DNA of 64,000 bases, taken from contig JADJMS010000024.1 in assembly GCA_016709495.1 (NCBI GenBank), positions 26,202 through 90,201 of the forward strand. The letters run 5' to 3'. Of this stretch, positions 1 through 9,390 are shown piece by piece (position 1 is the first letter of the stretch; the number at the start of each line of letters is the position of its first letter). The notes below the pieces were generated by a model. It did not search any database. It had not been told where the DNA came from and worked only from the letters and a program-made list of their open reading frames with translations. Position numbers and translations under genes: made by a program. The DNA comes from Candidatus Dechloromonas phosphorivorans (GTDB lineage: Bacteria; Pseudomonadota; Gammaproteobacteria; Burkholderiales; Rhodocyclaceae).

Positions 1-1363
1 ATTCGATTTTCTCGTCCTTGCACTTGAGGCGATACATATTCGCTGTCGGCCCGCCGAGGTCGGAGACAACACCGGTGAAGCCCGGCGTCTTGTCGCGCAT
101 TTCCTCGATTTCGCGAATGATCGAATCTTCCGAACGGCTCTGAATGATTCGACCTTCGTGCTCGGTAATCGAGCAGAAAGTGCAACCACCAAAGCAGCCG
201 CGCATGATGTTGACCGAGAAGCGGATCATCTCCCAGGCGGGAATTTTGGCCTCGCCATAAGCCGGATGCTGGCGGCGGGCGTAAGGCAGTTCATACACTG
301 CATCAAACTCTTCCATGCTCAGCGGAATCGGTGGTGGATTGAGCCAGACATCGCGTTCGCCATGCGCCTGTACCAAGGCACGGGCATTGCCGGGGTTGGA
401 TTCAAGATGGAAAGTGCGCGAGGCATGGGCGTAAAGCACCGGATCTTCCTTGACCCGCTCGTAGGATGGCAGGCGAATGACAGTGTGGGCGCGTCTTTCC
501 TTGAGCGCAGCCAGCTTTTCCGTACGGGAAACAATGCGTATCGGCTTTGCGCCATCAGCACAGGGTGCGGCGGTATTGCCCTGTGGCTCCATCGCGTAAG
601 GGTCGGGATGATGGCCTACCGGGCCGGGCGTATCGACTTCACTCGAATCGACGGCATCCCAAGCCTCGGAAGGCACCCAGCCAGAGGGCACCATGAAAGC
701 CGTGCCACGCAGATCGCGAATCTCGCTGACTTTTTCGCCCTTGGCGAGACGATGGGCAATTTCGACAATCGCCCGCTCGGCATTGCCGAAAACCAGCATA
801 TCGGCCTTGGAATCGGGCAGCACGGAACGCCGTACCTTGTCCGACCAGTAATCGTAATGGGCAATCCGGCGCAGGCTGGCTTCAATCGAGCCAATGATCA
901 CCGGTACACCGGGGGCGGCTTCGCGGCAACGCTGGGCATAAACCGTCACCGCCCGATCCGGCCGCTTGTTGGGTTCGGCATTGGCCGTGTAGGCGTCGTC
1001 CGAGCGGATCTTGCGGTCGGAGGTGTAGCGATTGACCATCGAATCCATGTTGCCAGCGGTGACGCCGTAAAACAGATTGGGTTTGCCAAGTTTCTTGAAG
1101 TCGGCAGCGCTATTCCAGTCCGGCTGACAGATGATGCCGACGCGGAAACCCTGGGCTTCGAGCAAACGGCCAATCAAAGCCATGCCAAAACTGGGATGGT
1201 CGATGTAGGCGTCGCCAGTGACCAGAACTATGTCGCAGGAATCCCAGCCGAGAGTCTCCATTTCCTGACGGGACATGGGCAGGAAGGGTGCCGGGCCAAA
1301 ACGGTGCGCCCAGAATTTGCGATGGCCGAAAAGCGGCTGTGGTACGTTGGAAATCTGATTCAT
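1..1363 (-). CDS. ygiQ: YgiQ-family radical SAM protein, 3' end cut by window edge
   Basis: From an ATG at 1361-1363 the minus-strand frame stays open to the window edge, about 454 residues of a family usually 600-750 long, so the C-terminus is missing. The segment GWDSCDIVLVTGDAYIDHPS near residue 35 and the cluster motif C390-x3-C394-x2-C397 in RGCFGGCTFCS are typical of YgiQ/UPF0313. The family binds a 4Fe-4S cluster and SAM to start radical chemistry; its substrate is not settled. The large plus-strand frame over the same bases is an antisense shadow. It is divergent from the STAS operon, with about 75 bases between the two starts for both promoters. Confidence 0.9.
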   Translation of the reverse strand, partial: MNQISNVPQPLFGHRKFWAHRFGPAPFLPMSRQEMETLGWDSCDIVLVTGDAYIDHPSFGMALIGRLLEAQGFRVGIICQPDWNSAADFKKLGKPNLFYGVTAGNMDSMVNRYTSDRKIRSDDAYTANAEPNKRPDRAVTVYAQRCREAAPGVPVIIGSIEASLRRIAHYDYWSDKVRRSVLPDSKADMLVFGNAERAIVEIAHRLAKGEKVSEIRDLRGTAFMVPSGWVPSEAWDAVDSSEVDTPGPVGHHPDPYAMEPQGNTAAPCADGAKPIRIVSRTEKLAALKERRAHTVIRLPSYERVKEDPVLYAHASRTFHLESNPGNARALVQAHGERDVWLNPPPIPLSMEEFDAVYELPYARRQHPAYGEAKIPAWEMIRFSVNIMRGCFGGCTFCSITEHEGRIIQSRSEDSIIREIEEMRDKTPGFTGVVSDLGGPTANMYRLKCKDEKIE

Positions 1364-1439
1364 GCCTTATTTTACCCGAGCCCGCACCGAGGCCGTGCAT
1401 GGCATAATTCGTCCTGATTTTGAATATGAAGAGCAAGTC

Positions 1440-1787
1440 ATGATTCTTCCCCTCCATGAAAGTGCCGGCGTTGTCATCGCCACCGTCAGCGGGCGTATTG
1501 ACCACGCCAGCGCCGATGCGTTCAATACGGCGCTCGAACCCCTGCTTAAAAACTGTGTTGGCGGCGAAAAACCCCTGATTCTTGACTTTTCCGGCGTTGA
1601 ATACATCAGCAGTGTCGGTTTACGCTCCCTGATGCTGGCCTCGCGCCAGGCCAAGACACAAAAAGGCGCTTTTGCCATTGCCGGTATGCAGCCCAGTGTT
1701 CAAGAAGTTTTCACCATCAGCCGCTTCAGCCTGATCATGCCTTGCTACACCAGCGTGGCAGCAGCTTGCAAGGTGCTGGGATCATGA
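1440..1787 (+). CDS. STAS-domain anti-sigma factor antagonist
   Basis: This 115-residue protein is a single STAS domain. The conserved strand-helix region LILDFSGVEYISSVGLRSLM contains the usual phosphorylatable serine in the ISSVGLR loop. The ATG at 1440 is preferred over an upstream in-frame ATG because the protein then starts directly at the STAS fold (MILPLHESAGVV). STAS antagonists bind an anti-sigma kinase or other partner and are switched by serine phosphorylation. It overlaps the next gene (ATGA at 1784-1787), and a PP2C phosphatase lies two genes downstream, which fits a partner-switching module. The matching kinase is not in the window. Confidence 0.88.
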   Translation: MILPLHESAGVVIATVSGRIDHASADAFNTALEPLLKNCVGGEKPLILDFSGVEYISSVGLRSLMLASRQAKTQKGAFAIAGMQPSVQEVFTISRFSLIMPCYTSVAAACKVLGS

Positions 1788-2746
1788 AAAATGTCGTCTT
1801 CTGGGGCACCCGTGGCTCGCTTCCCGTCGCCCTGACGGCTAACGACGTTCGGCAAAAGATCATCGCCGCGCTCACTGCGGCCAATGGCAAAACCTTTCGC
1901 AATTCAGGTGCATTGAACGAGTTTATTGACACCCTGCCCTTTGCCACGCGTGGCACTTTCGGTGGCCATTCATCCTGCGTCGAAATCGTCAGTGGTGGCC
2001 ACGAACACATCATTTGCGATATGGGCAGCGGTGCGCGTCCGCTCGGCCAGTCGAAAATCGCAACCTATGGCGCACCTAATCCGCAGACATACCACATCTT
2101 CATTTCCCATCTGCACTGGGATCATTTGATGGGTTTCCCCTACTTCACGCCCATGTACCTGCCCGGCAACCGGATCATCATTCATGGTTGCCATCCACAT
2201 ATTGAAGCGGCCTTCCGCCTGCAAATGACAGCCCCCTGTTTCCCGGTCGATTATTCACAGGCTGGTGCAAAGATTGAATTCGATGTCATGACACCCGGCC
2301 AAACGCAGTACATCGCCGGCGTCAATGTCACGCCGAAACTGCAATTGCATGCCGGTGATTCCTACGGTTATCGCTTTGACAGCATTGATCGCAGCGTCGT
2401 CTATTCGACAGATTCCGAGCACAAGCTGGAGTCCAAAGAAGAACACGAAGGATTCGTCAAATTCTTCGCCAAGGCCGATCTGGTTATTTTTGATGCGATG
2501 TATTCGCTGGCCGAAGCGGTTTCAGTCAAGGCTGACTGGGGGCATTCGAGCAACATGGTTGGCGTCGAATTGTGTCAGGCTGCCAAAGCCAAACGACTGG
2601 CGCTGTTTCATCACGAGACGATGAACGACGACAACCAGTTGTCGCGTCTTTTGGCTGAAACGCGCCGCCTTGAGGAAATCACCCGCCATGACCACAACCC
2701 GCTTGAGGTCATTTCGGCCTACGACGGGCTTACTGTAGCGCTGTGA
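1784..2746 (+). CDS. MBL-fold metallo-hydrolase
   Basis: This 320-residue protein starts MKNVVFWGTRGSLP at an ATG overlapping the STAS stop codon. The metal-binding motif HLHWDH lies near residue 108, and later D and H residues (YSTDSEH, FDAMYS, ALFHHE) complete a beta-lactamase-fold dinuclear site. The GTRGSLP start resembles the family of MBL hydrolases found with response-regulator and signalling genes, some related to cyclic-nucleotide phosphodiesterases. The substrate cannot be read from sequence. Translational coupling on both sides places it in one signalling operon with the STAS protein and the CHASE2 phosphatase. Confidence 0.85.
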   Translation: MKNVVFWGTRGSLPVALTANDVRQKIIAALTAANGKTFRNSGALNEFIDTLPFATRGTFGGHSSCVEIVSGGHEHIICDMGSGARPLGQSKIATYGAPNPQTYHIFISHLHWDHLMGFPYFTPMYLPGNRIIIHGCHPHIEAAFRLQMTAPCFPVDYSQAGAKIEFDVMTPGQTQYIAGVNVTPKLQLHAGDSYGYRFDSIDRSVVYSTDSEHKLESKEEHEGFVKFFAKADLVIFDAMYSLAEAVSVKADWGHSSNMVGVELCQAAKAKRLALFHHETMNDDNQLSRLLAETRRLEEITRHDHNPLEVISAYDGLTVAL

Positions 2747-4873
2747 ATCGCCTGGCGGAATACGCCACCACCTTGCTGCGCGCCCGCCACGGGCGCGCTT
2801 TTCCACTCGTCCTGTTGTTAATTGCCACACTGGCATTGGTCTTTCATGAAGCCACGCCGCTCGCCAACCTGCGCCATGCGCAGTTTGATCACTACCAGCA
2901 ATTAATGCCACGCCTGCGCGACAACGAACCGGTCATTGTCGTCAGCGTTGATAGCCAAAGCCTGGAACGCCACGGCCAGTGGCCCTGGTCACGCGAACTG
3001 ATGGCGCAACTGGTGAATCAGATCATGGCCGGTCAACCGCTGGCAGTCGGCATCGACATGATCTTTGCCGAACGTGATCGTTACAGCCCTGAAGTGCTGG
3101 CCGAGCGTCTCCCTGCCCTATCCAAATCCGCGTTAGCCGGTCTCAACGAACCTGACAGTTTTTTTTCCAAAGCACTGAGCCAGGGGCCAACCGTACTCGC
3201 CGTTGTCGGTGTGGTAGGCCAGGCAAGTACCCGGCGCACGGCAGCCACACAAGCCCTTGCCGGCACTGGCCGAGGCCAATCTCGCCGAACAACCGATCCT
3301 GCGTTTTCCCGCCGCTTTGGCCAGTCGACCGCAACTGGAGGCCGCCGCCGCTGGCGAGGGTCTGATTAACGCCAGTCCTGACAAATTAAGTAGCAGTCCG
3401 AATCGAGGGGTGCTGCGCCACACGCCAACCATTGCTTTCATCGACCAGCAACCCTTCCTCTCGCTACCTCTCGAAATGGTGCGCATTGCCTTGGGTGAGG
3501 AAGGCCGCGTCATCCCCGAAATTTCCCGGCATGGCATGGAGCGCATCCGGATTGGCGATTACAGCTTGCCGACGCAAGCCAATGGCGAACTACTGATTCA
3601 TTTTGGTCAATCCAGTTCGCACTACCATTTATCAGCCGCCGATGTCATCGCCGGCGTGCACAAGCCAGGTGTATTCCAGAATCGTTTCGTGCTGATCGGC
3701 TTCAACACCACCGGCCTGCAAGACCGGGTCATCACGCCGCTCGGTGACAATTTACCGGGCGTCGATATCCACGCCCAGATCATCGAAAGCCTGCTCGCCG
3801 GCGCTGCCCTGCAACGCCCGCACTGGATGCCGAAACTGGAACTTGGCATCCTGCTGATTGCTGGTCTGTTGATGATCGCAGTGATGTCGAAGCTGCGGCC
3901 CAGCCTTGCCATTTCCGGATTCATGGCGCTGGTCGTGATGCTGGTGGGCGCCGGTTATTTTGTCTTCCGCCAAGGCCAATGGCTCTTTGATGGTACCTCG
4001 ATCAGCATTCTGCTCTTGCCTATTTTCATGGCCTTGCTCAGTAACATCCTGATCAAAGCCGATGCTCAACGGCGGCTGGCACAGAAACAACTCCAGGAAA
4101 GCCGCGAAGCCGCTGCCCGCGTTGCCGGTGAACTGGATGCGGCACGGCGTATCCAGATGGGCTTGTTACCTGATCCGGCACGATTATTTGCTGATGAAAA
4201 CCGTTTCTCCGTCGCTGCCCTGCTTGAACCAGCACGCGCAGTAGGCGGTGATTATTACGACTGTTTCATGCTTGATCAGCAACACCTCTGCCTGGCCATC
4301 GGCGACGTTTCCGGCAAAGGCATTCCGGCCAGCCTGTTCATGGCCATTTCGAAAACACTGACCGGAACATTGGCGCGCAGCCATGCCGACCTCGGCCTGG
4401 CCATGCGCGCCGTTGAGCTAGAACTGGATCGCAATAATTCGGAATATCTCTTCGTCACATCATTTATCAGCGTGATTGATGTCGACACTGGCGCGATGGA
4501 ATTTGTCTGCGCCGGCCATGACGCACCACTTTTGAGACGAGATGGTCACACCTTGCGTATCGACACCGCACCGACCTCCGGCCCGCCGCTATGCGCGACC
4601 GGCGACTACCCATTCACCACCGGCCACACCCAGCTTCAGCCGGGCGATCTGCTTTGTTTGTTTACCGATGGTGTCAGCGAAGCCTACAACGGGCAGGACA
4701 TGTACACCGGCGAAAGGTTGGCTGAAGTTTTCGCTTCGACGATCAACGAACCCACTTTGCAACGACAAATCGAGGCAATACGGGATTCGGTACGCCAGTT
4801 CGAGGCAGGTTTTCCGCCGGCAGATGACCTGACCCTGCTACTGGCACGCTGGTACGGTCAACCGCGAATTTAG
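2743..4873 (+). pseudogene. CHASE2 sensor with PP2C/SpoIIE phosphatase domain, frameshifted
   Basis: A GTG start at 2743 overlaps the previous stop. The first frame encodes an N-terminal membrane segment and the first half of a CHASE2 domain (ESLERHGQWPWSR region, GIDMIFAERD). The frame breaks at about 3225-3240, near a run of C, and continues one base over through the rest of CHASE2, three membrane segments (about 3840-4065) and a cytoplasmic PP2C/SpoIIE phosphatase with RAVGGDYYD, GDVSGKGIPA and FTDGVSEAYN. The family senses outside signals and dephosphorylates STAS proteins, matching the gene two upstream. One extra base explains the break; sequencing error is quite possible because both halves are otherwise intact. 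Confidence 0.82.
3324..3335 (-). repeat. Dispersed motif GTTRCGGTCRAC, copy 1
   Basis: Exact match on the minus strand, inside the CHASE2 gene, read there as the codons for SRPQL. See the finding on this motif for all positions. Confidence 0.7.
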
Positions 4874-4908
4874 GCCATTTTTTCTGAACTACCCTGCTAC
4901 TAAAGGGG

Positions 4909-4937
4909 TTGATTTTCCTCAGACTCTCGGCGATAGT
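4909..4937 (+). promoter_or_regulatory. Possible sigma70-type promoter of ilv leader
   Basis: TTGATT at 4909-4914 and GATAGT at 4932-4937 are 17 bases apart, each matching four of six consensus bases, 37 bases upstream of the leader peptide start. It is a weak match but the only good candidate in the gap. Confidence 0.35.
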
Positions 4938-4973
4938 TCGACCTCGCTTGAATTTTACTCACCGGAAATCCGC

Positions 4974-5087
4974 ATGATCGCTACTCGCCACCGCCGCTCC
5001 AACACTGCCCGCGCAGTGCTGCCTGTCGTCGTCCGTGTAGTCGTCGTAGTAGGCGTCGTTATCGACACGCCGTCGCGGTTCAGGTAA
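4974..5087 (+). CDS. ivbL: Valine-rich ilvB leader peptide (ivbL-like)
   Basis: An ATG at 4974 opens a 37-residue frame ending TAA at 5085. Residues 15-29 contain eleven valines, including VVVRVVVVVG, which matches the core of the E. coli ivbL leader peptide as I remember it. A GGAAAT stretch lies about 8 bases before the ATG. Ribosome stalling at the valine codons when Val-tRNA is scarce would prevent formation of the terminator 27 bases downstream, the classic attenuation design for ilvBN. It lies about 100 bases before ilvB. Confidence 0.85.
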   Translation: MIATRHRRSNTARAVLPVVVRVVVVVGVVIDTPSRFR

Positions 5088-5113
5088 GCAGAAGCAGCTC
5101 AGATTACCCCCAA

Positions 5114-5146
5114 CCCCGCCGGCGCAAACCGGCGGGGTTTTGTTTT
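5114..5146 (+). terminator. ilvB attenuator hairpin
   Basis: CCCCGCCGG and CCGGCGGGG form a perfect 9-base stem around a CGCAAA loop, followed by TTTTGTTTT. It sits between the leader peptide and ilvB, so it acts as an attenuator rather than an end-of-operon terminator. Confidence 0.85.
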
Positions 5147-5186
5147 GGAGCCCGCCGGTTGTGCCACCAACCCAAAGGAAATCTCC

Positions 5187-6857
<1,671 letters not shown>

Positions 6858-6858
6858 G

Positions 6859-7170
6859 ATGAACGCCCTGACCCGCAACGAACAGAAAGCCATTTCCCGT
6901 GCCGTGCTGGAAATCGATGTCAACAACCATCCCGGCGTGATGTCGCATGTCATCGGCCTGTTTTCACGGCGCACCTACAACGTCGAGGGTATCCTCTGCC
7001 TGCCGGTCGGCGATGGCCGGCAAAGCCGCATCTGGCTACTGGTCAATGAAGACCTGCGCCTGCTGCAGATGATCAAGCAGGCGGAAAAACTGGAGGATGT
7101 GATCGCTATTCGCCGGCACAATGCTGACCATGAAGTGTTCAGCGAACTGGAGTCGTTCTTTCAGCCTTGA
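6859..7170 (+). CDS. ilvN: Acetolactate synthase regulatory small subunit
   Basis: A 103-residue ACT-domain protein (LEIDVNNHPGVMSHVIGLFS, then RRTYNVEGILCLPV) of the short IlvN type; E. coli IlvN has 96 residues, whereas IlvH-type subunits are about 160. It binds the large subunit and confers valine feedback inhibition. ATG at 6859 follows AGGAAACTGAG and lies one base after the ilvB stop, so the two are co-transcribed and probably coupled. No gene follows before the IS element. Confidence 0.93.
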   Translation: MNALTRNEQKAISRAVLEIDVNNHPGVMSHVIGLFSRRTYNVEGILCLPVGDGRQSRIWLLVNEDLRLLQMIKQAEKLEDVIAIRRHNADHEVFSELESFFQP

Positions 7171-7183
7171 TAGCTAAAGACTT

Positions 7184-7275
7184 AATCCCCCCAGACCCCC
7201 TTGACAGGGGGGAGTAGTCAAACACGGCACCAACTCTCCTTCCCAACGAAGGGGAGCAACCGTGTTCAAGGTCAA
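7184..7275. repeat. GC-rich palindromic intergenic repeat, locus 1
   Basis: Two hairpins lie in tandem: CCCCCC..TTGACA..GGGGGG near 7186-7212 and CTCCTTCCCAACGAAGGGGAG near 7236-7256. Similar CCCCTT(A/C)TCAGGGG hairpins occur at 11.9, 16.8 and 29.6 kb. The first could also terminate ilvBN. Confidence 0.5.
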
Positions 7276-7457
7276 GCGGTTTCAGGTATCCAAGACGTCA
7301 TATTTTTCAGCTAGGCATTGATAATTCTCAGCAGTTTTGCATACACGCGACGATGACCACCTTGGCGGGTTTGCCGGCCGGCTTAAGACCGTTTGCAAAG
7401 AGGTGGCCCCGCGCAGTTGGACAGAAATTCGGTTTTCTTAAGTGAGTTCTCTGCGGG

Positions 7458-8285
7458 TTAAGCCGCTGCGGCGAGCAGCGGCTGGTTGAAGTAAGCCGTA
7501 TCCGGGGTTTGCCCGTCAAGCGTTGAGTGCGGGCGACGGCGATTGTAAAAATCGAAGTAGCGGGCCAGCGCCTGTCGGACCTCGGAAACGGTGTCGTAGC
7601 CGTGCAGGTAAATCTCCTCGTACTTGACCGATTTCCAGAGGCGTTCGACGAATACGTTATCGCGCCAGCAGCCCTTGCCATCCATGCTGACCTGAATGCT
7701 GTGCTCCTGAAGCAAGCCAATGAAGGCCGAACTGGTGAATTGGCTGCCCTGGTCTGTGTTCATGATTTCCGGTCGGCCATACTTCATGATGGCCTCTTCC
7801 AGAGCATCGACGCAGGGATCAGCCGTCAGGCTGTTCGACAGGCGCCAACTCAGCACCCGACGGGTTGCCCAATCAAGCACCGCGCTCAGATAGACGAAGC
7901 CCCGGCGCATCGGGATGTAGGTCGTATCCATGGCCCAGACCTGATTCGGACGCTCGATGGCAAGGCCGCGCAGCAGGTAGGGATAGATGCGGTGTGCCTG
8001 GTTGCGCCGACTGGTGTTGGCCTTGCGGTAGATGGCCTGGATATCGAGCTTCTTCATCAGCGTACCGACATGTTTGCGACCGATTTCATGGCCTTCGAGC
8101 TTGAGCATATCGCGCAACATCCGCGCACCGGCAAAGGGATGCTCCAGGTGCAGTTCATCAATCCGCCGCATCAGCATCAAATCGATTTCGGATGTGGGCT
8201 GCGGCTGGTAATAGACAGAAGAACGCGAAAGCTCAAGTAACTGGACTTGCCTGACGACAGGCAGATCGTGGGCCTTGTCGATCAT
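7458..8285 (-). CDS. IS3-family transposase OrfB
   Basis: The 275-residue catalytic part has an HTH_21-like N-terminus (AGARMLRDMLKLEGHEIGRK) and an rve integrase core. DDE residues appear as AMDTTYIPM, MNTDQGSQFTS and the E of VFVERLWKS, with the family signature RRRPHSTLDGQTPDTAY at the C-terminus. It overlaps the end of orfA by four bases, so a programmed frameshift or coupled restart would make the active transposase. Confidence 0.93.
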   Translation of the reverse strand: MIDKAHDLPVVRQVQLLELSRSSVYYQPQPTSEIDLMLMRRIDELHLEHPFAGARMLRDMLKLEGHEIGRKHVGTLMKKLDIQAIYRKANTSRRNQAHRIYPYLLRGLAIERPNQVWAMDTTYIPMRRGFVYLSAVLDWATRRVLSWRLSNSLTADPCVDALEEAIMKYGRPEIMNTDQGSQFTSSAFIGLLQEHSIQVSMDGKGCWRDNVFVERLWKSVKYEEIYLHGYDTVSEVRQALARYFDFYNRRRPHSTLDGQTPDTAYFNQPLLAAAA

Positions 8286-8584
8286 CGTTTTGCGCTCGCA
8301 TCGCCGATGCGACCGAGCGCGACGGCCAAAAAATCAATCTCCAACGCCTGCTGGCCTATCTTTGCATGCAAATCCTTCAGGTCCGGCGTGGCCGCCTGCT
8401 TCTCGGCAGCCGTCGCAAAGACACCCGAGGCGTTCTCGAGCAATTGTGTCTTCCATTGCGTAATCTGATTCGGATGAACGTCAAACTTCTCTGCTAACGC
8501 AGCCAGCGTCTCATCGCCCTTGAGGGCGGCAATCGCCACTTTGGCCTTGAAGGCGGCTGTGTGGTTACGGCGGGGTCTTCTCAT
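8282..8584 (-). CDS. IS3-family transposase OrfA
   Basis: A 100-residue helix-turn-helix protein starting MRRPRRNHTAAFKAKVAIAA, the usual OrfA start, so the ATG at 8584 is preferred over an in-frame start 54 bases upstream. It has the HTH segment LAEKFDVHPNQITQWKTQLL and a C-terminal leucine-zipper-like helix (DLHAKIGQQALEIDFLAVAL). It binds the IS ends with OrfB. Confidence 0.9.
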   Translation of the reverse strand: MRRPRRNHTAAFKAKVAIAALKGDETLAALAEKFDVHPNQITQWKTQLLENASGVFATAAEKQAATPDLKDLHAKIGQQALEIDFLAVALGRIGDASAKR

Positions 8585-8673
8585 TGCTTCTGCTCCTAGG
8601 CAGGCGATTTCCATCGCCCATTGAAGCAGAGATTTCACTTAACTCGATGTCCGGATTCGCGGAACCACCTCTT

Positions 8674-8911
8674 ATGACCGAAGTAGAGTTATCCCGCTTG
8701 AGGAAAGCGTTGGCCCAAGGTGAAACTGGTGCGCGACCTTCTACACAGTGGAAAAGTCTATTCACGCCTCACACACAGAAATTCTGACAGCCTCGGAAAT
8801 TACAAAGCACATCGAAATCCTCTACAACATGATGCGAAAACAGAAGCGACTAGGCTATCTTTCCCCAGCTGTATTCACACAAAAATATTATGTAAATAAT
8901 CTTGCCGCGTA
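8674..8911 (+). pseudogene. Remnant of a second IS3-family element
   Basis: A frame from about 8680 reads EVELSRLRKALAQG, like the end of an OrfA (RLRKE-type helix). A different frame ending at 8911 reads IEILYNMMRKQKRLGYLSPA, the C-terminal hallmark of IS3 OrfB proteins. Almost all of the transposase between is missing. The intact IS at 7398-8673 lies directly upstream and may have inserted into this older element. Confidence 0.6.
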
Positions 8912-8949
8912 AGCTATTTGACTCTACGTTTGCCAACCGCCCCCTCTGC

Positions 8950-9390
8950 TCAGGAGGCTTTCCTGAGCAGCTTCAGGCAAGCCAATGAGGCCGCCAGATC
9001 AAGGGCGCTGGAGTCGTCAAAATTCCGCAAATTCGGATTGGCACCCTTTTCCAGCAGCAGTTTGACCAGATCCGGCTTGCTGTTTGATGAAACGTACATC
9101 AGGCAGCTGGCGCCATTGCCATTCTGTTGGTCGATGTTGACGCCGGCGGCAATCAGGCGCTCGATCAACTCGTGGCTGCCGTTGTAGCAGGCCAGCCAGA
9201 GGGCGTTGCAGCCGTCGGCATTGAGCGCATTGAGTTCGACGCCAAGTGCAAGCAGTTCATCAACGATATCGAGCCGGCCGAGCTTGGCGGCACGCATCAA
9301 CGGTGTGAAGCGACCATCAGCCTGCGGCGCGTTGATGTTGTCGAGCTGAAAGCCATGTTCGGCGAGAAAGGCGGCGAGTTGGGGACTCAT
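8950..9390 (-). CDS. Ankyrin-repeat protein
   Basis: This 146-residue protein contains about three ankyrin repeats: TPLMRAAKLGRLDIVDELLA, then NALWLACYNGSHELIERLIA, then SCLMYVSSNSKPDLVKLLLE, ending in a partial repeat. Ankyrin repeats bind partner proteins and no catalytic domain is present. There is no signal peptide, so it is cytoplasmic. Its start overlaps the stop of the SagB-type gene by four bases, so the two are coupled and probably share the upstream sigma54-type promoter. The job in the nitrogen-fixation block is unknown. Confidence 0.88.
   Translation of the reverse strand: MSPQLAAFLAEHGFQLDNINAPQADGRFTPLMRAAKLGRLDIVDELLALGVELNALNADGCNALWLACYNGSHELIERLIAAGVNIDQQNGNGASCLMYVSSNSKPDLVKLLLEKGANPNLRNFDDSSALDLAASLACLKLLRKAS

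Larger units (their letters stand above)
7398..8673 (-). mobile_element. IS3-family insertion sequence
   Basis: Ends were placed by comparing both flanks. AAGAGGTGGCCCCGCGCA from 7398 and the reverse complement of the sequence ending at 8673 (AAGAGGTGGTTCCGCGAA) match with three differences and continue with GGACA. Between them lie orfA and orfB in the usual overlapping arrangement. No target duplication is obvious, so the exact ends are uncertain by a few bases. The copy looks intact. Confidence 0.75.
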
